From Alphaproteobacteria bacterium LSUCC0684 (lineage in GTDB: Bacteria > Pseudomonadota > Alphaproteobacteria > Puniceispirillales > UBA1172), in assembly GCA_041228335.1 (NCBI GenBank), contig CP166130.1:610638-674637 (forward strand): a stretch of 64,000 nucleotides of DNA, in the 5' to 3' direction. The notes beneath the pieces are model-generated. The model was not told the origin of the DNA. It saw only the letters and a program-made list of their open reading frames with translations, and ran no database searches. Both the position numbers and the translations under genes were made by a program. How positions within the stretch are numbered: the first letter of the stretch is position 1; every line of letters starts with the position of its first letter. Shown here piece after piece: positions 17,596 to 26,269 of the stretch.

Positions 17596-18609
17596 TCAAT
17601 CGAGCGGCGCCAGCATGGCGAGGTGATCCGCATCCGGAACATCTTCGATCGAGGCATGTTTCCATGAAGGGCTGCGGTCCCGGTCGATAATAGCGGCACG
17701 GATGCCTTCAAGGAAGTCCCCATACGCGCTGCTGCGGCTGGTAAAGCGATATTCAAGGTCAAGTGCGTGGGCGAGGCCGGGCTCTTTCCTCAGTCTTTCC
17801 AGTATGCCAAGGGTGCCGTAAAGCGACAGCGGGGATTGACGTCGTAACGTGGCGGCGGTTGTGGCCGCAAATTCCCCTTCTGCCGATTCGATCTGCCGGA
17901 TCAGCGTTGCGGCATCGGCGGTGGTGAACAAGGCATTGATCTCCGGCTCATGCCCGGAAAGATCAGGCGTGGGCGCCGGCAGGGCATGGCGCTTGAGGCA
18001 ATCCGGGTTTCCTTCGGCAATCAGTTCTGCGGTGATCCCGGGCCAGTCGTCTTCAGGGATGAAGATATCGGCAAAACCTGTATGGATGGCATCGCCTGCA
18101 TTCATCCGATAACCCGTGGTTGCCAGATAATCACCAAGACGCCCCGGGGCGGCGGCGAGAATAGCGCTGCTGCCGACGTCAGGAACAAGCCCGATCGAAC
18201 ATTCGGGCAGGGCAATGCGGCTTGTCCGACCTACCACCCGATGCGAGCCATGGCAGGCAACGCCGACACCGCCGCCCATCACAAAACCCTGCATCAGGAC
18301 GATAAAGGGCTTGGGATATTCGGCAATCAGGGTGTTGAGCCTGTATTCATCACGCCAGAAACGCTGGCCGAAAGCAAAATCCCCGGCCCGGCCATGGTGA
18401 TAGAGATCCTGGATATCGCCACCAGCGCAGAAGGCTTTCTCGCCCGATGCATCGACGAGGATCTGGCTGATGCCGTCGTCACTTCTCCAGGCGTTGAGCT
18501 GATCTTCCATCAAGAGCGCCATGTCATGGGTCAGCGCATTCAGCGCATCAGGACGGTTGAGCGTCAACCTGCCGGTGCTGTTTTCCTTTCCCGTAATGAG
18601 GTCGGTCAT
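17596..18609 (-). CDS. 3-hydroxyisobutyryl-CoA hydrolase
   Basis: A 337-residue crotonase-fold protein, longer than ordinary hydratases (about 260) and matching the HIBCH family. AFCAGGDIQDLYHHG and GFVMGGGVGVACHGSHRVV form the oxyanion hole, and ALPECSIGLVPDVGSS contains the Glu and Asp diagnostic of the hydrolase. It releases 3-hydroxyisobutyrate in valine degradation. The start overlaps the stop of the acyl-CoA dehydrogenase gene by four bases. A hydratase for methacrylyl-CoA is not adjacent, so another crotonase must supply that step. Confidence 0.92.
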   Translation of the reverse strand: MTDLITGKENSTGRLTLNRPDALNALTHDMALLMEDQLNAWRSDDGISQILVDASGEKAFCAGGDIQDLYHHGRAGDFAFGQRFWRDEYRLNTLIAEYPKPFIVLMQGFVMGGGVGVACHGSHRVVGRTSRIALPECSIGLVPDVGSSAILAAAPGRLGDYLATTGYRMNAGDAIHTGFADIFIPEDDWPGITAELIAEGNPDCLKRHALPAPTPDLSGHEPEINALFTTADAATLIRQIESAEGEFAATTAATLRRQSPLSLYGTLGILERLRKEPGLAHALDLEYRFTSRSSAYGDFLEGIRAAIIDRDRSPSWKHASIEDVPDADHLAMLAPLD

Positions 18610-19760
18610 GCGTCGCGGGCAGCCAGCAGTGAACGGGAGATGATCAGGCGCATGATCTCATTCGTGCCTTCGAGTATCTGGTGCACCCGAAGATCGCGGA
18701 CGATCTTTTCGATCCCGTAATCGGCAAGATAGCCATAGCCGCCATGGATCTGAAGGGCCTGATTGGCAACATTGAAGGCAACATCGGTCACAAATCTCTT
18801 GGCCATGGCGCAGTACCGGGTCGCTTCAGGGTCCTTGCGGTCAAGTTTCCACGCGGCCTTATGCAGAAAGACACGGGCCGCCTGAAGTTCGGTTTCCATG
18901 TCGGCAAGCTTGAACTGCAGGGACTGGAACTGATCAATCGACCGGCCAAAGGCCTTGCGTTCCCCTGCATAGACAAGAGCCCGGTTGAGCGCATCCTGGG
19001 CGCCGCCCAGCGCTGCCGCGGCGATATTCAACCTGCCGCCATCAAGCCCCATCATCGCATAGCGGAAGCCGGCGCCCTCTTCACCGAGCAGATTTTCGGC
19101 CGCGACCTGGCAGTTGTCAAAAATAACCTGCGCCGTTGGCTGGCCACGCCAGCCCATCTTGACTTCCTGGGCCCCGAAGGAAAGACCATCAGTGCCCGTA
19201 TCCACCATGATGGCTGAAACCCCCTTGGGGCTGTCATCGCCGGTCCGGCACATGACCACATAAAGATCGGAATAATCGCCGCCGGAGATGAAAGATTTGG
19301 TCCCCGTCAGCCGGAACCCTTCATTGGTGCGTTCGGCCTTTGTTTTGAGCGCCGCCGCATCGGAGCCTGATCCAGGTTCGGTCAGGCAGTAGGAGGCGAT
19401 TTTCGTCATGGTATTCAGATCATGCTGATACCGGTCCCGGAGCCCGTCGCTGCCAAAACTCGAAACCATCCAGGCCACCATGTTATGGATGGAAAGAAAG
19501 GATGACACCGAAGGACAGGCCATGGCCAGGGCCTCGAAAACAAGCGCCGCATCAAGACGTGTCAGGCCGGAGCCGCCATGTTCTTCCGGGACATAGATCG
19601 CCGCAAGCCCTAGTGCCGCCGCCTCACGCAGCATGTCCTTGGGCATTTCCTGATTCTGGTCCCAGGCCAGCGCATGGGGGGCAATGGCGTTCTGGCCGAA
19701 ATCCAGGGCCATGTCGAAAACAGCCTGCTGTTCCTCGCTGAGCGAAAAGTCCATCTTCAT
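18606..19760 (-). CDS. acyl-CoA dehydrogenase, probably isobutyryl-CoA dehydrogenase
   Basis: A 384-residue FAD enzyme. CLTEPGSGSDAAALKTKAE and TKSFISGGDYSDLYVVM are the usual flavin/substrate loops, QIHGGYGYLADYGIEKIVRD follows, and the catalytic Glu is at the common C-terminal place in ILEGTNEIMR. The wording of these loops fits the isobutyryl-CoA dehydrogenase (ACAD8) branch, and the translationally coupled HIBCH gene downstream supports valine degradation. 2-Methylbutyryl-CoA is a possible alternative substrate. Confidence 0.9.
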   Translation of the reverse strand: MKMDFSLSEEQQAVFDMALDFGQNAIAPHALAWDQNQEMPKDMLREAAALGLAAIYVPEEHGGSGLTRLDAALVFEALAMACPSVSSFLSIHNMVAWMVSSFGSDGLRDRYQHDLNTMTKIASYCLTEPGSGSDAAALKTKAERTNEGFRLTGTKSFISGGDYSDLYVVMCRTGDDSPKGVSAIMVDTGTDGLSFGAQEVKMGWRGQPTAQVIFDNCQVAAENLLGEEGAGFRYAMMGLDGGRLNIAAAALGGAQDALNRALVYAGERKAFGRSIDQFQSLQFKLADMETELQAARVFLHKAAWKLDRKDPEATRYCAMAKRFVTDVAFNVANQALQIHGGYGYLADYGIEKIVRDLRVHQILEGTNEIMRLIISRSLLAARDA

Positions 19761-19782
19761 ACCTCGCCTTTATGATGATGAT

Positions 19783-21021
19783 CTAGCCGATCTCGCGGCG
19801 GTCATCAATCACCTTGCCGTCATTCGGTAAACTTCCCGGGGCGCACCATTCGACGGTGCCGCGCAGTTTCAACACATCTCGGATGGCATCATCGATGCCG
19901 GAAATATCACTTTCGCTGGATTCAAACTGGATATGCATCTGATCCGATGAGCCGTCATGGCTTACGGTGACGCGGGCCTTGCTGATAGCGTCAAAGCGGG
20001 CAACAAGCAGGGCGACCTGTTCAGGGCGGACAAACATCCCCTTGACCTTGGTGGCCTGATCGGCGCGGCCGCGCCAGCCGACAATCCGCAGATTGGTCCT
20101 CCCGCAAGGGCTTTCTCCCGGCAAAACAGCCGAAAGATCGCCGGTGGCAAGGCGGATCATCGGAAAGTCGGGATTAAGGCTGGTGACCAGAACTTCGCCG
20201 ATCTCCCCGGCCGGAACAGGATTGCCGGTGCCCGGGGTGACGATTTCAACGATCACCCCTTCATCGACGATCATCCCTTCCATCGCCTCGCTCTCATAGG
20301 CAATATGGCCGACATCCGCCGTGCCATAACACTGCAGGCAGGTGATGCCGCGGTTTTTATATTCTTCCCTGAGCGCCGGGAAGAGCGGCCCACCACTCAC
20401 CGCGGCTTTCGTAACCTTGCTCATGTCAAGGCCCATCTCCTCGCCTTTTTCGAGGATGGCTTTGAGGTAGTCCGGCGTGCCGGCATACACATCGACGCCA
20501 AGATCAGACATGGCAGCTGCCTGCATTTCCGTCTGCCCGGTGCCGGCAGGAAAGACGGTGGCGCCAACAGCATGGGCCGCGCTTTCAAACATCATCCCGG
20601 CCGGGGTGAAATGATAGGCAAAACAGTTCTGCACAATATGGCCGCGCCCAACCCCGAGCGCATGAAGAAAGCGGCCAAAACGCCACCAGTCCCGGCCGCG
20701 CATCCCCGGCTCATAGATCGGCCCAGGGGACTGGAACACATGATCGATATCCGCCATCTCACGGCCGATGAAATCCTTGAGTGGCAGTGGCTCACCGGGG
20801 CTGTGCATCATCCGGCCCTTGCGCAGGACAGGGAGTGAAGCCAGGCTTGCCGCATCGATGATACGTCCGGCCTCAACCCCCTTCAGGCTTTCGGTATAGC
20901 CGGGGATGTTTTCCTGCGCATGACGGATGAGCGGGGGAAGGGCAGATGCCATGTCTTCGGCCCGCGCCGCCGTGCTCCGGGTTTCAAGCGTATCAAAATA
21001 CTGGCTGTTCTCTTGTGTCAT
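19783..21021 (-). CDS. phenylacetate-CoA ligase-like AMP-binding enzyme (PaaK family)
   Basis: A 412-residue ligase of the PaaK type, with YGTADVGHIAYESE in place of the usual adenylation A5 motif and RGRADQATKVKGMFVRPEQV as the hinge/A8 region; the N-terminal segment FQSPGPIYEPGMRGRDWWR replaces the Ser/Thr-Gly P-loop. The C-terminal domain is short, as in PaaK. It should activate an aryl or small organic acid. Its start abuts the stop of livF, so it is co-transcribed with the Liv transporter, suggesting that the imported compound or a product is CoA-activated by it. Confidence 0.85.
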   Translation of the reverse strand: MTQENSQYFDTLETRSTAARAEDMASALPPLIRHAQENIPGYTESLKGVEAGRIIDAASLASLPVLRKGRMMHSPGEPLPLKDFIGREMADIDHVFQSPGPIYEPGMRGRDWWRFGRFLHALGVGRGHIVQNCFAYHFTPAGMMFESAAHAVGATVFPAGTGQTEMQAAAMSDLGVDVYAGTPDYLKAILEKGEEMGLDMSKVTKAAVSGGPLFPALREEYKNRGITCLQCYGTADVGHIAYESEAMEGMIVDEGVIVEIVTPGTGNPVPAGEIGEVLVTSLNPDFPMIRLATGDLSAVLPGESPCGRTNLRIVGWRGRADQATKVKGMFVRPEQVALLVARFDAISKARVTVSHDGSSDQMHIQFESSESDISGIDDAIRDVLKLRGTVEWCAPGSLPNDGKVIDDRREIG

Positions 21022-21855
21022 CTAGCTGAGCCATCTCTTGCGCCGGCGATACGATCTCACGTCGCGGAAGGATTTCCGGCCTTCATCCGACATGCCGAGA
21101 TAGAATTCCTTCACATCCGGATTTTCGCGCAATTCCGCCGCCGGTCCATCCATCACCACCCGGCCGTTTTCAAGGATATAGCCGTAATGGGCAAAACGAA
21201 GCGCGATATTGGTATTCTGTTCTGCGAGGAGGAAGGAAACACCTTCCTTTTCGTTAAGATCTTTCACGATATTGAAAATTTCCTCGACCAGCTGCGGGGC
21301 CAGGCCCATCGAAGGCTCATCAAGAAGGACAGTTTCCGGCATCGACATGAGGGCGCGGCCGATTGCGCACATTTGCTGCTCCCCGCCGGACGTGTATCCG
21401 GCCTGGGACTTGCGGCGTTCCTTCAGCCGCGGGAAATAGGTGTAGACACGTTCAAGCTCGGCGTTGATATCCCCGCGGCTGGCCTTGCGCGTGAAGGCAC
21501 CGGTCAGAAGATTTTCTTCAATCGTCAGATGTTCAAAGCAATGGCGGCCTTCCATGACCTGAATGACGCCCTTGCGGACAAGTGTTGCCGGATCAAGATC
21601 AGCCACTGGCTGACCGCGATATCGGATCGATCCCTTGGTGACTTCCCCGCGCTCGGAATGAAGAAGATTGGAAATGGCTTTGAGTGTTGTTGTCTTGCCG
21701 GCGCCGTTGCCGCCAAGAAGGGCCGTGATCCCGCCTTTCGGCACGGTCAGCGACACGCCTTTCAGCACCAGAATGACGTGGTTGTAAATCACTTCGATAT
21801 TATTGACATCGAGCAGGGTTTCCTGATTTTCGGGCATCGGAGTTGTCGCTGTCAT
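21022..21855 (-). CDS. livF: branched-chain-type ABC transporter ATP-binding protein LivF
   Basis: A 277-residue ATPase: Walker A GGNGAGKTTT, signature TSGGEQQM (about residue 155), Walker B ETVLLDEPSMGL and the switch His in the following segment. It is about 40 residues longer than standard LivF (about 235) because of a C-terminal extension ending in an Arg/Lys-rich tail (RSYRRRKRWLS), typical of the livF copies that accompany acyl-CoA ligase genes. It pairs with livG at 25.4 kb to energise the LivH/LivM permease. Confidence 0.93.
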   Translation of the reverse strand: MTATTPMPENQETLLDVNNIEVIYNHVILVLKGVSLTVPKGGITALLGGNGAGKTTTLKAISNLLHSERGEVTKGSIRYRGQPVADLDPATLVRKGVIQVMEGRHCFEHLTIEENLLTGAFTRKASRGDINAELERVYTYFPRLKERRKSQAGYTSGGEQQMCAIGRALMSMPETVLLDEPSMGLAPQLVEEIFNIVKDLNEKEGVSFLLAEQNTNIALRFAHYGYILENGRVVMDGPAAELRENPDVKEFYLGMSDEGRKSFRDVRSYRRRKRWLS

Positions 21856-21896
21856 GTCTCGGCCTTTAAATCTGTTCCATCATGAATGAATTAAGG

Positions 21897-21926
21897 CCCG
21901 GCCCCCGGGAAGAGGGCCGGGTTTTT
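21897..21926 (-). terminator. hairpin in the livK-livF gap
   Basis: CCCGGCCC (21897-21904) and GGGCCGGG (21914-21921) form a GC stem just after the livK stop. On the minus strand the stem is followed by CCTTAATT rather than a long T run, so partial termination or 3'-end stabilisation of abundant livK mRNA is more likely than a full stop. Confidence 0.4.
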
Positions 21927-21933
21927 GATCAGG

Positions 21934-23217
21934 TCAGCAACGTTCGGCGATGTTGTTTTCCGCCGCGTAAGCTGCGCTGTCTTCCTGGATCAGGGCATTG
22001 ATGACATCGGTGTCGGTTGGCTTGAAGTCCGAGATCAGCTTCCAGGTGCCGCTTGACGCATCCCACTGCTGAACTGCGGCCAGACCCGGGCCACCATGGT
22101 TTTCACAGGAAACCTTGAAACTCGGACCGAAATTCGGCATGCCGAGTTCGGTCATGCGGGCTTCGGTGATCTCAAGTGCTTCCATCCCGTTGCGCATGTC
22201 GGCGGCGGTGATGTCAGCCTTGCCTGAAATCTTCTGGGCGTTGCGGGCAGCTTCGGCTGCAAGCATCGCCGCATACATGCCCCGGTTGTAGAGGACCGTA
22301 CCCATCTGATCACCGGCACCGGCAGCCTTGCCCGCGTCGTAGACATATTTTTTCAGATCGCCATAAACGGGGTAGTCGTCGCCGACATTGTGCATGTTCA
22401 GGGCCTTGTAGCCATTGGCCGCGGCACCCACCGGGCGGACGTCATTTTCAGACCCGGACCACCATACGCCGATGAAGTTTTCCATCGGGAAACGGATATT
22501 GGCCGCTTCCTGTATAGCGGTCGGGTTCATCACGCCCCAGCCCCACATGGCAACATAATCCGGCTTCTCGCGGCGGATCTGAAGCCATTGGGACTTCTGT
22601 TCCTGACCGGGGTGATCCACCGGCAGAAGGGTGAGGTTGAAGCCGTGCTTTTTGGACAACTCTTCGAGCGTCCGGATCGGCTCCTTGCCATAGGCGGAGT
22701 TATGATAGACAAGCGCCAGTGACTTGCCCTTGATATTGCCGCCGTTGATTTCCAGCAGGTGATTGACCACCGCCGAAGCCCCGTTCCAGTAGTTGGCCGG
22801 ATAGTTGAAGACATGGCTGAACACCTTGCCGTTGGCAGCCGACGTCCGGCCATAGCCCATGGAGTGGATGGGGATACCATCTGCGGTGGCTTTCGGGATC
22901 AGCTGGTAGGTGATGCCGGTGGAAAGCGGCTGATATACCAGCGAGCCCATGCCCTTGGTGGATTCGTAGCATTCCACGCCTTTTTCGGTGTTGTAGCCGG
23001 TTTCACATTCGACCACGTTGATCGGAACGCCGCCAATGCCGCCATCCCGCTCGTTCAACAGGGTGAAATAGTCCGCATAGCCATCGGCAAACGGGATGCC
23101 GTTTGCGGCATAAGGACCTGTCCGGTAGCTCAGCGACGGGAAGACAAGATCTGCCATTACCGGGCCTGCCATCGTGACAGCCATGGCTCCCGCCATCATC
23201 AGTGTCTTGAGTTTCAT
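21934..23217 (-). CDS. ABC transporter substrate-binding protein, LivK-like
   Basis: A 427-residue periplasmic type-I binding protein. A clear signal peptide (KLKTLMMAGAMAVTMAGPVMA) ends at about residue 22 with Ala-x-Ala-type cleavage before Asp. The mature part begins LVFPSLSYRTGPYAANGIPF and has the ligand-binding Tyr/Thr region typical of the branched-chain family, but it is longer than amino-acid LivK proteins (about 370), with two cysteine pairs. Proteins of this length next to acyl-CoA ligases may bind carboxylates rather than Leu/Ile/Val. It has a gap of 60 bp after livM and 78 bp before livF. Confidence 0.9.
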   Translation of the reverse strand: MKLKTLMMAGAMAVTMAGPVMADLVFPSLSYRTGPYAANGIPFADGYADYFTLLNERDGGIGGVPINVVECETGYNTEKGVECYESTKGMGSLVYQPLSTGITYQLIPKATADGIPIHSMGYGRTSAANGKVFSHVFNYPANYWNGASAVVNHLLEINGGNIKGKSLALVYHNSAYGKEPIRTLEELSKKHGFNLTLLPVDHPGQEQKSQWLQIRREKPDYVAMWGWGVMNPTAIQEAANIRFPMENFIGVWWSGSENDVRPVGAAANGYKALNMHNVGDDYPVYGDLKKYVYDAGKAAGAGDQMGTVLYNRGMYAAMLAAEAARNAQKISGKADITAADMRNGMEALEITEARMTELGMPNFGPSFKVSCENHGGPGLAAVQQWDASSGTWKLISDFKPTDTDVINALIQEDSAAYAAENNIAERC

Positions 23218-23277
23218 GTTGATTCCTCCATTAGTTCAACATTTTCGCCGCCTGAAGCAGCAGTTGCAATGACCCGA

Positions 23278-24354
23278 TCAGTGCGGAAAGGGCCAGAGTC
23301 TCAGTTTTTCCTTGATAATCCGCCACAGCATTGCCAGCCCATGAGGCTCGACAATAAGGAAGAAGATGATCAGGAAACCTACAATCACGAATTCAAAATG
23401 CGCCGCAATATCGGTGGCCCAGCCAAACTGCCCCACCATGATATTCTTGAGAAGCACCGGCAAGAGCACCATGAATGCCGCCCCGGCAAAAGAGCCGAAC
23501 ATCGAGCCAAGCCCGCCGATGATGATCATGAAGAGCACAAGAAACGATTTCTGGATGCCGAAGACCTCACCGACTTCCACGGCGCCAAGATATACCGAAA
23601 ACAGCAAGGCGCCGGCGATCCCGACATAAAATGAACTCACCCCGAAGGCGGTAAGTTTGGCCATCAGCGGGTTGACGCCAATGATCTCGGCCGCGATATC
23701 CATATCCCGGATCGCCATCCAGCGACGACCGGTGGACCCGCGTGTCATGTTCCTGGCCAGAAGGGCCAAGACCACAAGAAAGCTCAGGCAGAAAATATAG
23801 ATCGTGACCGGCGACGCATTGGGCCCGGTGACGATATACCCGAAAATCTCCCGCTCCGGGGCGTTGATCTGGCCAGAAGCGGAATTATTGTAAAACCACG
23901 GCACCTTGTTGAAGAGCCAGACAAGAAAGAACTGGGCGGCCAGCGTCGCCACGGCCAGATAAAAGCCCTTGATGCGCAGGCTTGGCAACCCGAACACAAT
24001 CCCCACCATGGCGGTGATACCGCCGGAAAGAAGGATGCAGACGACGATGCTCATTTCAGGGAAAGCGGTCATGAGCTTGTAGCAGGCATAGGCCCCCACC
24101 GCCATGAACCCGCCGGAACCCAGCGACACCTGGCCGCAATATCCCGTCAGGATGTTGAGCCCGATCGCGGCAATCGAATAGATCAGAAAGGGCAGAAATA
24201 CCGCATTGGCCCAGTAATCGTTAATGGCAAAGGGCACAACCAGAAAGGCCGCAAGAATTGCCACCGCGAAAGCCACGCGATCAAACAGAATGGGGAATGT
24301 CTGCTGATCCGACCGATAGGATGTTTTGAAATCACCCGCCTCACGATACAGCAT
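23278..24354 (-). CDS. livM: branched-chain-type ABC permease LivM
   Basis: A 358-residue polytopic permease of the LivM family, with about nine hydrophobic segments; GYCGQVSLGSGGFMAVGAYA near residue 72 is the family hallmark and GRRWMAIRDMDIAAEIIGVN is the cytoplasmic coupling loop that contacts the ATPases. It is separated from livH by 2 bp, so translation is coupled. Confidence 0.94.
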   Translation of the reverse strand: MLYREAGDFKTSYRSDQQTFPILFDRVAFAVAILAAFLVVPFAINDYWANAVFLPFLIYSIAAIGLNILTGYCGQVSLGSGGFMAVGAYACYKLMTAFPEMSIVVCILLSGGITAMVGIVFGLPSLRIKGFYLAVATLAAQFFLVWLFNKVPWFYNNSASGQINAPEREIFGYIVTGPNASPVTIYIFCLSFLVVLALLARNMTRGSTGRRWMAIRDMDIAAEIIGVNPLMAKLTAFGVSSFYVGIAGALLFSVYLGAVEVGEVFGIQKSFLVLFMIIIGGLGSMFGSFAGAAFMVLLPVLLKNIMVGQFGWATDIAAHFEFVIVGFLIIFFLIVEPHGLAMLWRIIKEKLRLWPFPH

Positions 24355-24356
24355 GG

Positions 24357-25355
24357 CTAGACCCTCTCAATGATCTTTTCGCCGAACAGCCCCTGGGGAC
24401 GGAAGACAAGGAAAACCAGTGCCAGCATATAGGCAAACCAGTTTTCCGTGGCCCCGCCCAGAAACGGTGCGCCGATCAGAAATTCAAACATTTTTTCACC
24501 AACCCCGATGATCAACCCGCCGATAATCGCCCCCGGGATTGACGTAAACCCGCCCAGCATCAGGACGGGCAAGGCTTTCAGCGCGATCAGCGACAGCGAG
24601 AACTGGACGCCGGATTTCGACCCCCACATGATCCCGGCCACCAGCGCGACAAAACCTGCAATGCCCCACACGATCACCCAGATCCCGCGAAGTGAGATCC
24701 CCACCGAAAGCGCGGCCTGATGATCATCGGCAACAGCCCTGAGGGCGCGGCCCATTTTGGTGTATTGGGAGAAGATCACAAGCCCTGCCACCAGCACCGT
24801 TGCAATGACCGTGGCATAGATATCGAGCGTATCGAGATAAAAGCCGTAGAAATCATCCCCGCCAAGGAAGGCGGTGTTTTCCTCAATCCAGAAATTGCCG
24901 CCTTGCGGGATGCCGACATCAAGTTTCTTGACATCCGAGCCCCACATGAGGTCACCAAAGCCTTCCATGAAATAGGCAAGGCCGATGGTGGCCATGAAAA
25001 GGATGATCGGCTCCTGGTTGACGAGATGCTTGAGGATCAGTTTTTCCACCAGCACGGCAAAGACAACCATGACCAGAAGCGCGAACAGGATGGCGAGAAA
25101 AGCAGGCAGGTGCCAGCCGAAATGATGCACTTCGGTGCCGAAAACGGCGTTGATCAGATGGGCAAAGGGTATCTGGCCATCCTGAAAGCCGACAAGCGTC
25201 AGCGCCGCGAACAGCGCCATCACCCCCTGGGCATAGTTGAAAATACCGGAAGCCTTGAAGATCAAGACAAATCCGAGGGCCACAAGGGAATACATCACCC
25301 CGGCCATCAGCCCGTTGATGAAAACTTCCATGCCGAAATAAAATTCAGCACCCAT
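24357..25355 (-). CDS. livH: branched-chain-type ABC permease LivH
   Basis: A 332-residue polytopic permease. GLMAGVMYSLVALGFVLIF at the N-terminus and MGRALRAVADDHQAALSVGI (coupling loop, about residue 206) are LivH signatures. An insertion of about 40 residues around residues 135-175 (including GIPQGGNFWIEENTAFLGG) makes it longer than amino-acid LivH proteins. It lies between livG and livM. Confidence 0.94.
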   Translation of the reverse strand: MGAEFYFGMEVFINGLMAGVMYSLVALGFVLIFKASGIFNYAQGVMALFAALTLVGFQDGQIPFAHLINAVFGTEVHHFGWHLPAFLAILFALLVMVVFAVLVEKLILKHLVNQEPIILFMATIGLAYFMEGFGDLMWGSDVKKLDVGIPQGGNFWIEENTAFLGGDDFYGFYLDTLDIYATVIATVLVAGLVIFSQYTKMGRALRAVADDHQAALSVGISLRGIWVIVWGIAGFVALVAGIMWGSKSGVQFSLSLIALKALPVLMLGGFTSIPGAIIGGLIIGVGEKMFEFLIGAPFLGGATENWFAYMLALVFLVFRPQGLFGEKIIERV

Positions 25356-25423
25356 AATATTGTCCTCTCATCCTTTGGCCCCACATTCTCGGGCCCCACA
25401 TCATCGGGCAGAAGAAAGACGAT

Positions 25424-26269
25424 CTAGTCATGAGATACCCCGAGATAGGCGTCAATCACGTCCTGGTTGGATCGAACTTCTGCCGGCGTGCCATCGCCGA
25501 TTTTCCTGCCATAATCCATGACGACAACGCGATCGGCGATATCCATCACGACGCCCATGTCGTGTTCGATCAGCACGATCGTGGTGCCGAATTCCTCATT
25601 AACATCGAGAATGAAGCGTGACATATCCTCTTTCTCTTCGATGTTCATCCCGGCCATCGGCTCATCAAGCAGGAGAAGAGAGGGTTCGGCCGCCAGCGCG
25701 CGCCCAAGTTCAACCCGTTTCTGCAAGCCGTAGGGAAGACGTCCTACCGGGGTCTTCCGGATCGACTGAATTTCAAGAAAATCGATAATATGTTCAACAA
25801 ACTCGCGATTGGCGATCTCCTCTTTTTCCGCCGCGCCCTTCCAGAGCATTTCGGTGAAGAGGGTTGATTTCATGTGAGTGAGCCGCCCGGTCATGATATT
25901 GTCCAGCGTCGTCATCCCCTTGAAGAGGGCAATGTTCTGGAAGGTCCGGGCAATGCCCTGATGCGCGATCTGATAGGGTTTTAGCGATTTGCGGCGTTCC
26001 CCATGAAACCAGATTTCACCTTCCTGGGGATGATAAAACCCGTTGATGACATTGAGCATCGAGGATTTGCCGGCCCCGTTCGGCCCGATGATCGCCCGGA
26101 TTTCTCCTTCGAGGATATCAAAGGAAATATCACGGATTGCCACCACCCCGCCAAAGCGCAGGGTGATGTTCTTCATTTCCATGACCTTGCCGCCGATGAG
26201 CCGGCCATCGGGGGTCATGGTCTTGCCTGCTGGAATGGCTGTGGTTGTTGCGGTTGCTGGTGTTGTCAT
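25424..26269 (-). CDS. livG: branched-chain-type ABC transporter ATP-binding protein LivG
   Basis: A 281-residue ATPase: Walker A GPNGAGKSSM (about residues 59-68), signature region LPYGLQKRVELGRALA, Walker B SLLLLDEPMAGM and switch His in IVLIEHDMGVVM. The C-terminal DVIDAYLGVSHD is typical of LivG. The N-terminal about 20 residues are an Ala/Thr-rich extension (TTPATATTTAIPAG). The start overlaps the ligase stop by four bases. Confidence 0.94.
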   Translation of the reverse strand: MTTPATATTTAIPAGKTMTPDGRLIGGKVMEMKNITLRFGGVVAIRDISFDILEGEIRAIIGPNGAGKSSMLNVINGFYHPQEGEIWFHGERRKSLKPYQIAHQGIARTFQNIALFKGMTTLDNIMTGRLTHMKSTLFTEMLWKGAAEKEEIANREFVEHIIDFLEIQSIRKTPVGRLPYGLQKRVELGRALAAEPSLLLLDEPMAGMNIEEKEDMSRFILDVNEEFGTTIVLIEHDMGVVMDIADRVVVMDYGRKIGDGTPAEVRSNQDVIDAYLGVSHD